The notes under the pieces are model-generated. The model had not been told where the DNA came from, did no database searches, and worked only from the letters and a program-made list of their open reading frames with translations. The position numbers were made by a program, and so were the translations under genes. A stretch of 64,000 nt of DNA from Sphaerolaimus hirsutus (taxonomy: Eukaryota; Nematoda; Chromadorea; Monhysterida; Sphaerolaimidae). The stretch is from contig OZ038457.1 in NCBI GenBank assembly GCA_964036195.1, positions 2,455,180-2,519,179 of the forward strand, given 5' to 3'. Shown one piece after another: positions 12,577 to 27,600 of this stretch (position 1 is the first letter of the stretch; each line of letters opens with the position of its first letter).

Positions 12577-12678
12577 ATGTAACCACTGAGGCTGTGCTCA
12601 ATGCAGAGTCCACTGTTGTTCTGGACACGGATGGAACGAGTGTCTCTACGGGAGGGACCACTGCCGATAGAAATCCCA
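12577..12678 (+). CDS. Receptor phosphatase exon 1 seen: Thr/Ser-rich linker
   Basis: It follows the acceptor TTCTACTCAG and enters in phase 1. It encodes VTTEAVLNAESTVVLDTDGT and then a Ser/Thr/Gly-rich stretch ending TTADRNP. The donor is uncertain: GTTGGT at 12679 keeps the phase needed by the next exon, and GTGTCT further upstream would also fit. It probably joins the signal peptide or an earlier FN3 unit to the first FN3 seen here. Confidence 0.55.
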
Positions 12679-15600
12679 GTTGGTGGGGATTTATGCTATT
12701 CGTAAAAGTGACCTATAAACCGCCCAGGGGAAGTTCCGAACGCTGTAAAGTGTCAAATGTCATGTAAAGTGCCGATTAAAGACAAATCGTATTTTATTAC
12801 GTATTTTACACAGAGAAAAATGTATTTTATTGCTGAAGTATTGCCATTTGGCATAACAATTGACAAATTTGTATCCATTTTACACAGGGACGTATCCAGG
12901 ATTTTTGAGCGGGGGGGGCTGCTTGTTTACGGAGCCCGGCGAACGGGGGGGGCTCAGCCCCCCCCCCCTAAATTTTTTCCCTATATAGCGACGGAAAGGC
13001 GTTTTGGCGCTAGCGCCATACAAAGGCGCCACACCCTGGCGTTATTGGCGTTAGCGCCAGCGCCAGGAACCGCTTTATATGTATGTAAATATGCATATAT
13101 ATACAGCGAAAGTTGCAAAAATATGCTCATTTCCGAGGATCTTTGTTTACAGGGACCGATCCGCTGAAAATACCATGCATCGGGAAGACATTCCGCGCTT
13201 GCGCGCAAAATTTTTGAGAAACATAGAAAAATATACATGAAAAGTTGCATTTTCCAGGACTTTTTAGGTCTCACCCCGGGAAGGGGGGGGGGCTGCAGCC
13301 CCCCCCGCCCCCCCCCCCTGGATACGTCCTTGATTTTACATGACATTTGACAATTTACTTATGTTGTACGAGAGTATTTTAGAGGCGCTCACATATGGGC
13401 ATTTATCTCAAATCTAGCTTTACTATGTTCACATATTCCCTATGTCGCAGCCACCCAACCCACGTTGTCAACTGGGCAAGTTGGCACAAAGCCAACGGGA
13501 ACTTTACGACCCACTTTCGATGTTCGACCGCACCCCGAATACCCCTGGGGCATTCTTCAAGTGTTTTATGATCCCGAACCGAAGGACACTGGCTATTATT
13601 TGGATTATCGAGTTAATTATACTGATTTGAGCGCCGGCAGCGGCACTGCGGGCCCGCCCGGCTCTTATACGCTTGCTGGTGTGTTTTTTGCACTTTTTTT
13701 TGTTTTTAGTTAAAAATTATAGTAAAAAGTAATTTCATTTGCTAGTTTAGTTGTCAGTTATCAGTGTATTTAGTGGCCCAGTGGTTGGGGTGCGCGTATT
13801 TTGTTTTAGAGGCTTGGGTTCGACTCCTGCCTGCGACAATGCAAATTTTGCACTCTTTCTAAATATTTACCTACACAAGAACTCATGTGATTGGGACGTT
13901 CTTGGAGATTCCACTGGCCTTCAAAAAATTCGTTTCCCAGAAACATCAATTTCGGTTTATATATTTTTTACTGTGCTAAATTTTTTTACCAGCGTCATTG
14001 TTTCCATGCAGGAAACAATCCATTTTCGATTTACGGCTTGCACCCTGGCCATCAATATTCCATCAAAATCACTGGAGACCCGATCGATTCCACTGAACCG
14101 TCGCAGTTCCTTTATTCTGGTGTGAGTTGTTTTTAAATTTGAGTGACATTGCTCTACTAGGTTAAAAAAAAGTTTTTTAAGCTCTATATAGCTACAGTTT
14201 GCGTAAAAATGTAATTTCTTAGGATGGATCACATTTCCTTGATGTTTATTCAGTTCCATTTTTATGTGAAATTTAACCTGGTTCTTCTTGGATCAGTGCC
14301 AGCGTTTCGTCCTTTATTGAACTGTTTCATTCCAGAGAATAGCCAAATATAGCCTGATTTTCCATAAAGTCATAAATCTTAGACGATTTTTTCAAGTCTA
14401 CTTTAATATTTGTAAATTTTTTGTTTATTTCTTAATTTGTCATTGTTTTCCCTGTTTCCAGGTGACAATGACAGCTCCCAGACATCCGTCGTTTAGCGGC
14501 GCCAAAGCCGTGTCCACCACAACTGCGACTATTATGCTCAAAGGTTAGCTACACTTTTGTTTACGTATTTTTTGCTTTTTAAATTGTGTGTTGTCACGAT
14601 TATTTTACTTTTGACATAAGTTTCTTTTTCGGGGAATTTCTGTTAATTGAAGTGTGCAGAGAATCCTTATTTACTTCCAAACGATTCGCGGCAGTGTAAA
14701 TAGATGTCAGTTTTTCTGCAAGCATTTTTCGTCGGCGTGATGTGTTGTCGCTAAAAAAATTTAATGTGACAGCGTTAATATCAGTGTTTTTTAACGATTT
14801 TGTGTCGCGCCGCATCTACAAAACATTTACCATTTCTTGCGGTCTATTAGTTCCCGGATAGTTTTCCTACCGAAAATAGACACTTTTTTTTTTGGGGGGG
14901 GGGGGTGTCCATGAGAGCTATTATTTTTACGTCAGAGTTATTGTGGTTACTGTTGACGATGATTTTTCAACTGTCAATAAGTCTGTAAATTGGCAATAAT
15001 GCAAATTTATTTACCACACTTATTGTGAGTATACACATACGTAGGTATTTTTTAACTTTTTATAATTTCCACTATTTTTTCCGGGATCGGGATCCCGGAT
15101 TTGGGAGATTTTCGGGATCGGGATCGGGATCTGAAAGTTTTCGGGATCGGGATCGGGATTGGTATTTTTGGATTTCGGGATCGGGATTGGGGTTTCGGGA
15201 TCGGGATCGGGACTGCTAAATCCCGGAATTTCACGGGATCCGGGATCGGGATCCCGTTTGAACCCTACCGTCAGGTTTAAGTTGTGTAAATTGCGCTCGT
15301 GTCATGTGACTTAATTCAGTAAACTATGGTAACATTCTTTATGTAAATAGCTTTCATTCAGATCAGTATAAATACAATCAATGATTTGCCAGAAAACTCG
15401 TGTGAAGCCAATAACAAAAAAATCTTGGGCGTCAAATTTTTTTAAAAGGGTAAATTATTGTTCCATAGTGTATAGTTGATTGAATTTGTATTCGGTTCAA
15501 TCAATTACTACAATAGAACATCAGTTTTGTGTAAGTCTTTAAAGATGAAATTCCTGGAGAAAACTCGCATAATTACATTTGGCAGAAATGTCGCTGCACA

Positions 15601-18600
15601 CGCTTGTTTACTTACACCAGTAAACTGAAAGTTTACTACAGTACGCAACAAATCAGCCTTGAAGGCATTTGAGTTTCATTTTGAGTTTACTGTTTAATCT
15701 CCAGTTGACGGAGATTAAAAGGCAAACTCAAAATTAAACTCAAATACGTTTAGAGCTGATTTAAGAGTACTCAATTTTGAATTTACTGGTGTTAGTAATC
15801 TCGTGTGCTCGGCACCAAAGTTGACATAATAACACAAAGGAAATGTATTGAAGTTCATTTTAATGACGGCAAAAGTTATTGTCATTTTTATTCCGTTTGG
15901 AAAATGTTCACTTTTTCTATTTCTATTGCATGGGCGTTTTATAAATATTTATGGTCAGACTCGTTATTTCCCGCTGAAATAGATAAAATTTTGTATCTAA
16001 ATTTGCCGTCAGCGAAACGCTCGAGGTGTAGACATTTATGTACTAAAATTACAAAAATTACAAAAATTAAAGGAACAAAGTAAATTCAAATACATGTGCG
16101 AGCATTGCGGAATTATACGGACATTGGGTTTTACTCGTGAATGATAGTGCTTTTTTAAGCATGTTCATGGAATCATTATTTTCTACCGTATTTCCTCGAA
16201 ATACCCCCCGTCTCGAAATACCCCCCCTCAAAATGGCCACTATGAATTTATTAGCCCCCCTCGAAATACCCCCCCCAAATTGAGTGTAAATGGAACGTAT
16301 ACGACAAAAGCTATGGTTTGTGATCCGTGCAATGCAGAACACACGTTAAAACAATGATTTATATTAGTCTATAGAATATTGTACGATGTAGTTTTGTTGC
16401 ATTTTTTAACGTCTGCGTACGTTACAAGCAACAATTTAGTATTGGGTTTTCAAAAAATTTCTGGCGAGATATTAAGGCCCCCTCGAAATAACCCCCTCGT
16501 TTACCCCCCTCAAAATTCTCACTCTGAAACAATCACCCCCCCCCCCCGGGGGGGGGGGGGTATTTCGAGAAATACAGTATTTTGGTTCAAAATTTCAGTA
16601 CACTCCGCGGAGCGCACGCTATGCTTTTTCTGAAGTAAACATCATCATGACCTCATCATTAATAAATTCAAATTGTTCAACAAAAAGAAGAAAAGAAGCA
16701 AAAGGGAAAAAAAATTCGTCGCCCGTTCCCGGCTTTTTGCATTTTTAGACATTTTTATTTGTGAAATAATTTATTTGCGTGCATAAGTATCCTGCTGGGG
16801 CTAAGACATAAATACTTTTTGACGCGGTCCATCGGGTATAAATACATATTTTTTTTGTAACAGTTGATAAATGTCCGATTTGTCCATTGTTGGCGTGCGA
16901 ATGTGAAGGAGTTTTTTTGTATGACAAATAATGTGATGTATTTATGTCATGGTGAAAAGTGAGCAGAAATTAGCATAAATTGGTCAAACAGAGTTATTTG
17001 TCATACAAGAAGTTGGAATTGGTATCTGAAAAAACTAGGATCTGAAACACTGTGTGTTATTTTCTATGGTCTTATGGAATATTTACTGTCAAACTTAGGG
17101 TTGGAAAAAAACGTTTTTTTTTAACTCGATGTTTTTTTTTTAAAAAAAACGTTTTTTTAAAAAAAAAACGTTTTTTTTAAAAGCTCCCAGATATGACCTA
17201 GTGTCAACATATATAGGTATATCAGACACTGGCAATACTCTGTGATGTTAAATATGACCATATAATGGCTTTGGAGCCATGGGATAGCATTATAAGTGGT
17301 GATTTGTGTCAAAAATATCCATTTTTCGTCGACATATCGTTCGTATATCGCCTTATAGTCAAATGTTCGTGACTTCAGGTAAAGTTTGGCACGGAATGGT
17401 GATCAAACAAGGTTATAAAAGGAGGTTGTTACTTTGGGAGTGAAGTTACACACTGTGGAGGTACATGGAAGCACATTACCTCAATATTATATATTACAGC
17501 AACATATGTCGGCTTATTCACCCATGGTAGCACATAGAAATGGATGTTTTGATACTAAAAATGCAACAAAACCAATGAAAACAACCACCAATGTCAATTT
17601 GTGTGTGAAATTGCGCACTTGCGCGCAAAAATTTTGCAAAATACCTAGTGCTTAGTACTAAAAATTTCGGCCGATGTTTTTTTAAAAAAAAAAACATTTC
17701 GGACGTCATGTTTTTTTTTTAAAAAAAACGTTTTTTTTTAATAAAAAAACGTTTAAAAAAAAACATCGGCCAACCCTAGTCAAACTTTCCATTTCTGTAT
17801 ACTGAATATCAAAAACTATTGCTCACAAAAACTCCCATAGTCCCATTTAGGGTTGGCCGATGTTTTTTTAAAACGTTTTTTATTAAAAAAAAACGTTTTT
17901 GAAAGAAAAAAAACATGACGTCCGAAATGTTTTTAAAAAAAAAAACATTTCGGACGTCATGTTTTTTTTTAAAAAAAAACGTTTTTTTTTAATAAAAAAC
18001 GTTTAAAAAAAAACATCGGCCAACCCTAATCCTGAGACCCCAATCCTGATCCCTAACCCAAAAAGTCTATCGCGTTTGAATCAAACTGCCATGGTCAAAA
18101 TCTACAAGACCCCAACTGTGCGATTTAGGCTCCTGCAACGTGTAAAAAATGTGTAAAGTGGGAAAAAGTGGGAAATGTCATGTAAAATTTCCTTTGCATT
18201 TTACCGGGCATTTTTTGTATGCAATTTTTCCTGACATTCAATGGCTATCCTTTAAGTAAAAAAATGCGTGGCTCCAAAATGTACCAAGTCCCTGTGTGAA
18301 ATTTTTTTCAATAAAACCTTTTTCTTTTTAATCGCGTTTTTAAATGTGGGATTGGGATTTGGAAGTGGATATAAAAAAAAAATTTGATAGAAGAATATGT
18401 ATGGTATACGCTACAGTAAACGTTTGTGCAAATGTGTGAAATTGTGCACCAGGTTCACCCATAACGTTTTTTTATTCAGATGGTATATGGTAGATTTGTA
18501 CGTAAAGTATGCGGTCAGTGGACTATAGAAAAGTCACCCTATCAGAAGTTTGAACGACTGACGCCTGGTGAAGTTTGCGTAAATGTGTGTACAAATATTT

Positions 18601-21600
18601 ACACACCTGTGACTCGTGCGGGCAGGTTAATTATGATGACATCAATGTTCACAATTTATTTATTTGTTTATAATGTTGGTTACGCGTGCTAAAATTTGCA
18701 ACAAGTACATTTTATTGCGGCGGCAAAATTCCCGAATGACTCATTTTCAATTTATTCTCCTGCGGCTGGCTGTTTTCTTTGGGAAAAACTTACAATGATA
18801 AACGATTTTGTTTGTCTGGTTTCGGGCGGCACAACTCGAAAAATGTTTTCGCCATTTCAGTTGCATTTCTTCATTTGTTGAATCGAATTGAGGGGGGTTT
18901 TCTCTTTTTGGCGACGCATTTTGGCGTAATTTATAATACAACGAACATTTTGAAATGATATTTTGTGATTAACAATTCACAATGAACTGCCTATTAACAA
19001 TGTTTGGATTTTTAAAGTTCCTTGACAGGTGTATGTGCAAATTTGTGCCTTTGCATAGGTCGGAATAATCTTCTATGTGTATTTTTACGCGAGAGAACAC
19101 CTCATTTTGATAAAAAACGTGATCGATTATGCGCCAAATTCACCAAAACTGGAAACTATTATCATGTTACCGTATTTCCTCGAAATACCCCCCGGGGGGT
19201 GATTGTTTCATAGTGGCCCGAGAGGGGGGGGGGGTATTTCGAGGGGGGGTTATTATTTCACCGGAAATTTTTTGAAATCCTAGTACAAAATCGTGGTTTG
19301 TGATGTGCGCTGGGGTAGAAAAATGCATCAATAACTGACATGTAAAAACTCCTGTAGACTTATATTAGTACGTAGATGGTATAAACACTGTTCTAACGTG
19401 ATTCCAACATTGTTTTAACGTGTATTCTGCACTACGCAGAACACAAACTGCAGTATTTGTCATGTACGTTCTCTTTACACTCAATCTGGGGGGGGGTATT
19501 TCGAGGGGGGGTGATTGTTTCATAGTGGTCTCGAGAGGGGGGGGGGGGTATTTCGAGGAAATACGGTATCTAAAAAATGATTTTTGGCTCTAATTTCAGA
19601 TGGATTGTGCCTACACACACTAGTTTTCACCGTGACTTCGTGTGAAAACTGAAATTTTTTAAAATGCAAATTAATAAACACGGTTGAATGATTTAATTTA
19701 AATTAAATTTGAATTTTAATAAGTAAAGGTTATAATTTGAAAATTTGGAAACTAAAACACATATAGCATACAAAAAGAGTAGGCTGGATATGGCCATGTG
19801 GCCATTTCAGTTTTCACATCGGTCACGGTGAAAACTAGTGTGTGTAGGGCCAATATGGTAGATTGTGTGCAAAAGTGTGCAGTCGATAACCTATAATATA
19901 AATGTCACAATTGTATTTACATCATACTTTATGTGTATTTACATAGTAAATACATGGGATACTTTAATAAATACGATAAACAGTCAAATGTGCGATCTGA
20001 TGGAATAGAGAAATTTCCGGGAAAAATTTCAGGGCAATAAATATTTTTCAAAATACTGTGTTGGAACCGAGGGGGTTCTTATTGGCGCGTTATGATATAG
20101 AAAAAAATGCAAAATAACTCGTTAATCTATTTTTGAAAGTGGAAATTTAGATTTATCAGGTAATTTAGAGTTTGGTTTTGCGACAAAGCAAAGTCTTGTG
20201 CTGTAAATGCATTCCTTGAACCACCCTGTATGTAAATAAATGGCCTATGTGTTTTCATACAAACGATCATTTTTTACAAATTCACCTGGTTGCAGGTAGG
20301 GTTCAAACGGGATCCCGATCCCGATCCCGGATCCCGTGAAATTCCGGGATTTACCAGTCCCGATCCCGATCCCGATCCCGAAACCCCAATCCCGATCCCG
20401 ATCCCGATCCCGAAATCTCAAAAAGACCAATCCCGATCCCGATCCCGATCCCGAGAATTTTCAAATCCCGATCCCGATCCCGAGAAACTCCCAAGTCCGG
20501 GATCCCGATCCCGGAAAAATTAGTGGAAATTATAAAAAGTGAAATAATGAGGTTTTTGCATGCAAAAAAGTGGATGCAAACCCCCAGCGTCAATTTTATG
20601 CACTTTTCTGGCATCCAACAGTGTTTTGAGACCTTTATGAACAACTGTGAATGCCAGAAAAATGGCCAAAAGCTCTATCCCTACAGTGCACGCAGATATT
20701 TTGCTTTGCATGTGGCGGTCGGCGCAAGCTCCGCCCACTTTCGTGTAAATGCCCACTAGCGCTAACCCCAAAAATCACGAACGTTCTGTCAGGCTCGCCT
20801 TTTTTTGTGTGTGAGCTCAATAACGAAAGTTAAATTTCTACGATTTCTTACATTCGACAGAGAACGCACATGATTTTAGCCCTCTTTGCGTACGCTCGAC
20901 CCACAATTCACATTTTTAAGCGCGCAGTGGGCCTCGAAAGGTTCGTAAAAATCACAAGTTTGTATAGGCAAAACGACACGCCCGGCCGAGCAAAATTCAC
21001 GTGCAGTTTTAAGATGTAGGCTGGCGCGAGTGCGCGGAGTAACAGTGGCACATGGCTCGGTGCCAATACGCACAGGAATTTCTGCGCACACTGTAGAACC
21101 CAATCCCGATCCCGGAAAAATGCCTATCCCAATCCCGATCCCGATCCCGTGACCCCAATCCCGGCCAATCCCGATCCCGATCCCGATCCCGAAATCTCAA
21201 AAAACCAATCCCGATCCCGATCCCGATCCCGAAACCCCAATCCCGATCCCGATCCCGATCCCGAAATCTCAAAAAGTGAATCCCGATCCCGATCCCGATC
21301 CCGAAAAGTCAATCCCGTTTGAACCCTAGTTGCAGGCACTCGACTATATAAATAGTGTTGAAAATGCGTCAAAGCTATGAACGCTTTCACCATATTGTCA
21401 TGGCGCCACGCCGCTGAAACGCCCTAGAAGTACGCACACTAGTTGACTTGGCACCGGGTGTCAACTGGTTTCTATGGCAATTGGGATATTAGTTGACGCG
21501 TCTTAAAATTATATTGAAATGCACGTGCCGCAATGTGCCTAGCCGAAATTGACAACCGAAATTTTCAAAACTGATAAATCTGTTTTGAATGCATTTGAGT

Positions 21601-24600
21601 TCACCGGAATGAATAAATTTTATCGACCGCCAGCCTTAGTTGACGGACGCCGTAATGGGCCCCCACACGCTAGTTGACATCGACACCAAATGTCAACTGG
21701 TGCAGATCCCGATTCAAAGCTTGCTGACGAGCCGTTCAAACGCATGCTTTGAATTGGTAACGGAACCAGTTGACATTTGCTGTCGATGTCAACTAGCGAG
21801 TGTGGGGTCATTCCGGTAAACTCCGGAGTACAAAACTGATCTATTAGCTTTGGAAATTTCGCTTGTCAACTAGTTTGCGTAGAGCCATTCTGCCATGCTA
21901 TAATCATTGACAAACGCCACAAATTTGTTGCGTTTTTACCATCGCTAGTTACAGTCCACCCGCCTGTAACACCACAATTTTTATTGTAGTTTTCCACTGA
22001 AGTGCATTTTTGCATAGGTAGATACGAAACGATTTGATGGGGCACCACTTCAATTTCTATTTTAATTCGATGCGAAACGACGTTTTCGCGTGTGTGTGTT
22101 TTTTTCTGACATATTCTGAATTTTCCCATTGAGATGTCAAGATGGCAATCGAAATTTTGCTGTTTTTTTGGCCTGAAAATATAGATTGGGGATAGTGTCA
22201 TGGTTTCGGGATTCAAGAAAATATCGTTGTTTTTTAATTCATTGTGAATGTCTGGGTTATCATGACAAAATGTAATGTGACAATTAAATAAAAACATTTA
22301 TATGATACGTATAATACGCGCAAGAAGAGGTTATCAAAATTATACAGAAAATTTAAAAACTTTGTTGTCTACCACCACTTAAATGACAATATTCGATGCG
22401 ACAAAACTACTCGACATTCGATATTGCTTCATTCTCTGTTGACAATCCATTTGAAATACTGTTATTCACAAAAGGCAACTCAATTCTGGTGAAATGACAT
22501 AAAAACCCCTCTCGAAATAACCCCTCGAAATAACCCCTCGAAATAACCCCTCGAAATACCCAAATGCAACATAGCACGTTTCACAATAAACTGCGCAACC
22601 AACACATCACACCCATCACACCAAATCCCTCAATAATTACCCCCCCCCCAACCCCCCCAAACCCCCAGGCGAAAAACACGCGGGCGCCCTGCAGGACTTT
22701 TTCCGCATCGAGTACGACCAACTGGACCCCCCGAAATCCTACAAACCCCTGATAGTGAACGACATCAGGGAACAACACACGGTGGAATTATTCGTGCCGA
22801 ATTTACGCGCCGGCACCAGTCACAATGTGTCCGTTTTTGCGGTGGTTAGAGGGGGTGCTGGGGGCACCCCCCAGGTTGAGAGCGAGCCCTGGAATTATGT
22901 GGTTACTACTAGTGGGTTGCTTTTTGGGGGTGTTTTGGGGGTGCTATTTTGGAAGTAGTACATGTTTGCGTGGGAGTTCAATTACGGCGTAATGTGAGAT
23001 GCGATTGAAGGTAAAAAGAACCTTTTACGGTGAAATAAATTGTATGAATTGCGTCAGTCATTTGAGGCGTCAGTGTCATAGACATTTTTTCAGCATTGAG
23101 TTTTGCTTCGGAAAACCGCAATCGCATTTCATTCGAGCAAATCCTGACTACGTCTCTGACTTCACTTATCACTTAGCACTTTTCCTGTCTCTTATCCATT
23201 TGCGAAATGGGCACAAAAACAATGCTTCACTCAACAAAATATAAAAAAAAATTCGCAGAACCCCTGCCCCCTTCGAACGTGCGCGTGGCCGAGGGAACCC
23301 TCCATTCGAACACCTTCGATTTGATCTGGAACAAACCGTCCAAATCCGGTGTCGACTACTACCGTATCCTTTATCAACCTGTCGAAAAAATCGACCCCGA
23401 TACCGTAATCACTTTGAGTGAGGTCATCGGTGAACGGATTACGGTAACGGAAGGGTTACTGCCTGGGGCGAGATACAGATTTTCGGTGTATAGTGTCAAG
23501 AATGGCGAGACCAGTGAGGCTGCGAATAGTGATATTACTATGCGTTAGTTTGGGGTGCCCCGTGCTGGAGGCTGTCCCGCACCCTGTAAAGTGGAAAGTA
23601 AAGCGCCAGATTATCTGCAAAAGTGTCATCAATTTATCAAATGGCATGTCAAGTGTTTATTTAAATGTTCAGTTAAAAATTCTTCTTGTTATTTCATTTG
23701 ACACTTTACATTACATTTTACCGGGCGCTACATTGCTGAATTTTTTTGTGGTGCAGTATTAAAAAATAAGAACCCTTTCTAGGTATATTTAGAAGTTTCC
23801 ATTGTTGCACGGCACACTCAAATTTTCAGTTGCAGTTCGAACACTTTTTCAAGGGCGGAATTCAAAAGGGCGGAATTAAAATCGGGGGTGGAATTCAAAA
23901 TCGTCCGAACCGCCCCCGATTTCAATTCCGCACATGAAACGTTCGAACACTTTTTCGACGGCGGAATTGCCTCGAATTGTGCACGGGCGGAATTAATTCG
24001 GAAAAGGCGGAAAGCGCAAAGCGTTTGAACAACGTCCGCACTCTTTTGAGTGTGCGGTGTGCCATCTAGGCAAGAAAACATTGGGACACTTTCTAGAGGG
24101 TGGAATTCAGTTTCGGTTTACACAAATATGCCACACGGTGAACTTCAATATCTTTTAAACAAGTTGATATTACTAAAAAATTTCTCTATTCATTTTTGAA
24201 GACAAAGCCTACATCTACCTATAAAATTTTTTTCACAAATATATTTGGCAAGATAAGTGAGACAGGGCCGTATCCAGGGGGGGGGGGCGGGGGGGGCTGC
24301 AGCCCCCCCCCTCCCGGGGCGAGACCAAAAAGTGACCGGAAAATGCGACTTTTTCAACGTCAGCGTAAAAAATTTTGCGCGCAAGCGCGCTTTCTTCACC
24401 ATGTGGCCACAAATCATTATAAATACACTCAATGTTGTGTTTTTTTGCTGTTTTGTATGTATGTTTGCATACATATACAGCATTCCATGGCGCTGACGCC
24501 AACGCCAATGGCGCCATGGCGTGGCGCCTACTAATGGCGCCAGCGCCATGGCGCCATTCCGCCACTATGTAGCTAAAATTTTAGGGGGGGGGGCTGAGCC

Positions 24601-27600
24601 CCCCCCCCTCGCCGGCCTCCGTAAACAAGCAGCCCCCCCCGCTCAAAAATCCTGGATACGTCCCTGAAGTGAGATGTGTTTCTCACAACAACCTTCTCTA
24701 ATGGGTGGAATTGAAAGTCAAGGGCGGAATTGAAAGTGTCCCAATCATTTTGAAACTTGCTGCGTGGAAATGTTATGACACGCAAATCAGCGAAAAGTGT
24801 ACGAATTCGTCCGGACTCCGTTCGAATGTCCAAAAAATGCCCTAAAAATCCTTTAAAAAATCGTTCGAACTGCACTTGGAGTTCCGCCTTGGTGGAACTC
24901 AAAAACGTTCGAACTGCACTTAAAAATTTTGAGTGTGCGGTGCACCAATAGATCTCTATGGTTTTTACCTTTAACAAATCGCTCCTCCAAGGGATTATCA
25001 TTGAAAAAATGGCAGATGTTAAAAATATATATATACTTAACCGCCCCCCACAAAAACAGGCCCCCTGTCGCCTACCTCCGTCAACATCAGCGTGGACTAC
25101 ACGGCGAACATGTTCAACGTGCTGGTGTCCCTGCCCGATTTGACACAGTCCAAAGTGGACACGTGTACCCTTAGAGTTGTCAAAGAGACCGCAGATGAAT
25201 TGCAAGCGAGGAATTACAGCGCTGGGGTGCTCTTGGATCAGGGGGGCGGAGCTAGGTGAGTGTGGGTGTGGTGATGATGTTTTAAACTCCGCCTTTTTGT
25301 GGCTTGGTACTGCGCGTGCCCTGTTTATGTTGCAGAATATGCGTATTTGAGATTGGGTAATTCGAAAAGTGCAAAATGTAGTCATAAAATACATGGAAAG
25401 AGGCTGTGAAACAAGTCTTGCTGTGAAAAATAAGGCGATTTTATCAATGTTTCAATCATTGAAAATTTAATGCAATAAACTCTGTTCTTGTCAGGTCATC
25501 TTTCAAACTATCGGTTGGGGTGTAATTATTTAAAGAATCGCAACAAAATGATAGTCTGCGACAACTTTCACACCACAATCCACAACCACCCACACCCGCA
25601 CCTAAATACACAGCTGCATGGTGTCTCTCCCCCTGCTGCCGGGCGAGCGGTACGAGTTCACGGCCAGGGCCGTGTCCAACGGCACTCAGTCAACTGGCCT
25701 GCCCCTGTCAACTGTGGTGCAGCCCGCATTCGATACGGACACGTTTGGAGTCAAAGTGAGCATGGATCAGGCTGGGCAGAGAATTGTTGTGAGGTGGGTG
25801 AAGGGGGTTGGTGATTGGGGTTTGGGTTTTGATTAGAGTTTGAACGGGACCGCGGTACCGGTACGTGGTTCGTTAAAAAGTCGGGACTGGGGCGGTCCCG
25901 ACCCCCCAGTCCCGGTCCCGGTCCCGACAATTGAAAAAAGCCAGTCCCGGTCCCGACGACCCAGTCCCGGTCCCGGTACCGACATTAGAAAATTTCTGGT
26001 CCCGGTCCGAAAAACTGGTCCCGTTTGAACCCTAGTTTTGATGCTACTATTTCACTGCAGAAATTTCAAAATCAGCTTTTAACACGTTTGAGATTTGTGG
26101 TAAACTGAAATGTGTTCAAAACAGGTTCACCAGTTTCAGAAATTTCGGCCGTAAATTCATTTGTGTGTAGAACGATCAGACCCACACTCTGAGGCCGCAC
26201 ATTATCGCAAAATCCCTAATCTCCCAGAAACCCATTTTTACCCCATTTCGCAGCACATCGAACGGCGTGCCGCGCAAAACACTATCCGAAATTTGGTCAT
26301 CCCTAGTTGGCAAAAGTTCGGTGCTGCACGCCGATTTGCGGCTGGCCGCTGAGAAAGTTAGGGATGCGCAAATGTCGCCGTATGAGAATGAAACGGCCCA
26401 GATTGAATTTGCCGATTTGGCTGTGGGCCAGTGTTATGAGGTCGGTTTTGGGTTGCAGTTGTGGGGTCAATTCCTCTAAAGAGTGACTTGTGTGCGATTT
26501 TTAGCCGTTTTACCTATTTTTTACCTTTTACCGTTTTACCTATCGGCTTTCTATATGGTGAAAAAGCCTATAATTTTAGCCCCCCGCAAGCCCCATCCAT
26601 AATTTTTTTTTAAGCTATAGATTTCCGGAGGAGCGATTTGCTATCTACTCAACCCACCGGAGCGTCAAAATCCTGGAGACCCCTGCTAACCACTTCTGGT
26701 CACTTGTCACTTGCAAAATTGGCCCGATGCCAATCACTCTCCATCAACGTCTCAAAGCATCCATGTCTCACGCACGCAGGTGCTGCTGTACACGGTGACC
26801 TCGTCTGGCATCATCTCGGCCAACCAATCGTCGACGTGGCTGCGGGCTCCGCCCCCTTTCGGCGCCATGCGCACGCTGCCACCAAACACTACCGCTCTGG
26901 AGGTGTGATAGTGAGAAGTTTGATATCGATAGAATGGACATTTTGATTGTGAAGAATGTAGAAGGAAAAAAAACCCTGTGGGATAGGGTTGGGAACCCGA
27001 CCCGAACCCGAACCCCATACTCGCTCACTTTTTGGAACCAAAAACCCGATACACGAACCCGAACCCGATACTCGCTCACTTTTTGGAACCGAAAACCCGA
27101 TACACACAAACGACTCTACTACCCGAACCGGAACCCGATATCCGACCTCAATACCCGAACCCGAACCCCATACGCGCAAATATTTTTGGAACCCATCGAA
27201 TTTTTGGTCCCGATATCCGAAGCCGAAAATTTTGAAATTCCCAACCCTACTGTGGGACGACATTGAAGGGAAACTTACTAGTGTGTGTGCCCGAGAAAAA
27301 AACGCCTCGATTCAATCGGATTTCACGAGGGGGGGGTTATTCAAGTGCGGAATTATTCAAACAAGTACTATCGATTTAAACCCCCTCCCAATAACCCCCA
27401 ACCCCCCCCCCCCCACCCCAGGTGTCCATCGACCTCTCAGCAGCCAGCCCCCTGTGCCGGCTGCAGTTCGTGGCGCGTCGCATGGACACTGCCCCTCCGC
27501 TGGTCGTGTCGCAGCAGAGCTACCCCGTGGGCGACAAGACCAACTTCGACGTGCGTCTGCACGACTTGCTGCCCTACAGGACATATAGGTGTGAGGCTAC

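Noticed and set aside
13765..13840. Functional tRNA gene
   Set aside because: A and B boxes are exact but the acceptor and anticodon stems do not pair.
20245..20542. Frames translating to DRDRD or PDPDPD peptides, also at 15025, 21009, 25840 and 59586
   Set aside because: Direct translations of GATCCC or GGTCCC arrays inside miniature transposons.
24573..25394. 273-codon minus-strand frame
   Set aside because: It runs through two transposons and antisense to phosphatase exon 7, whose plus-strand phases fit both neighbours.
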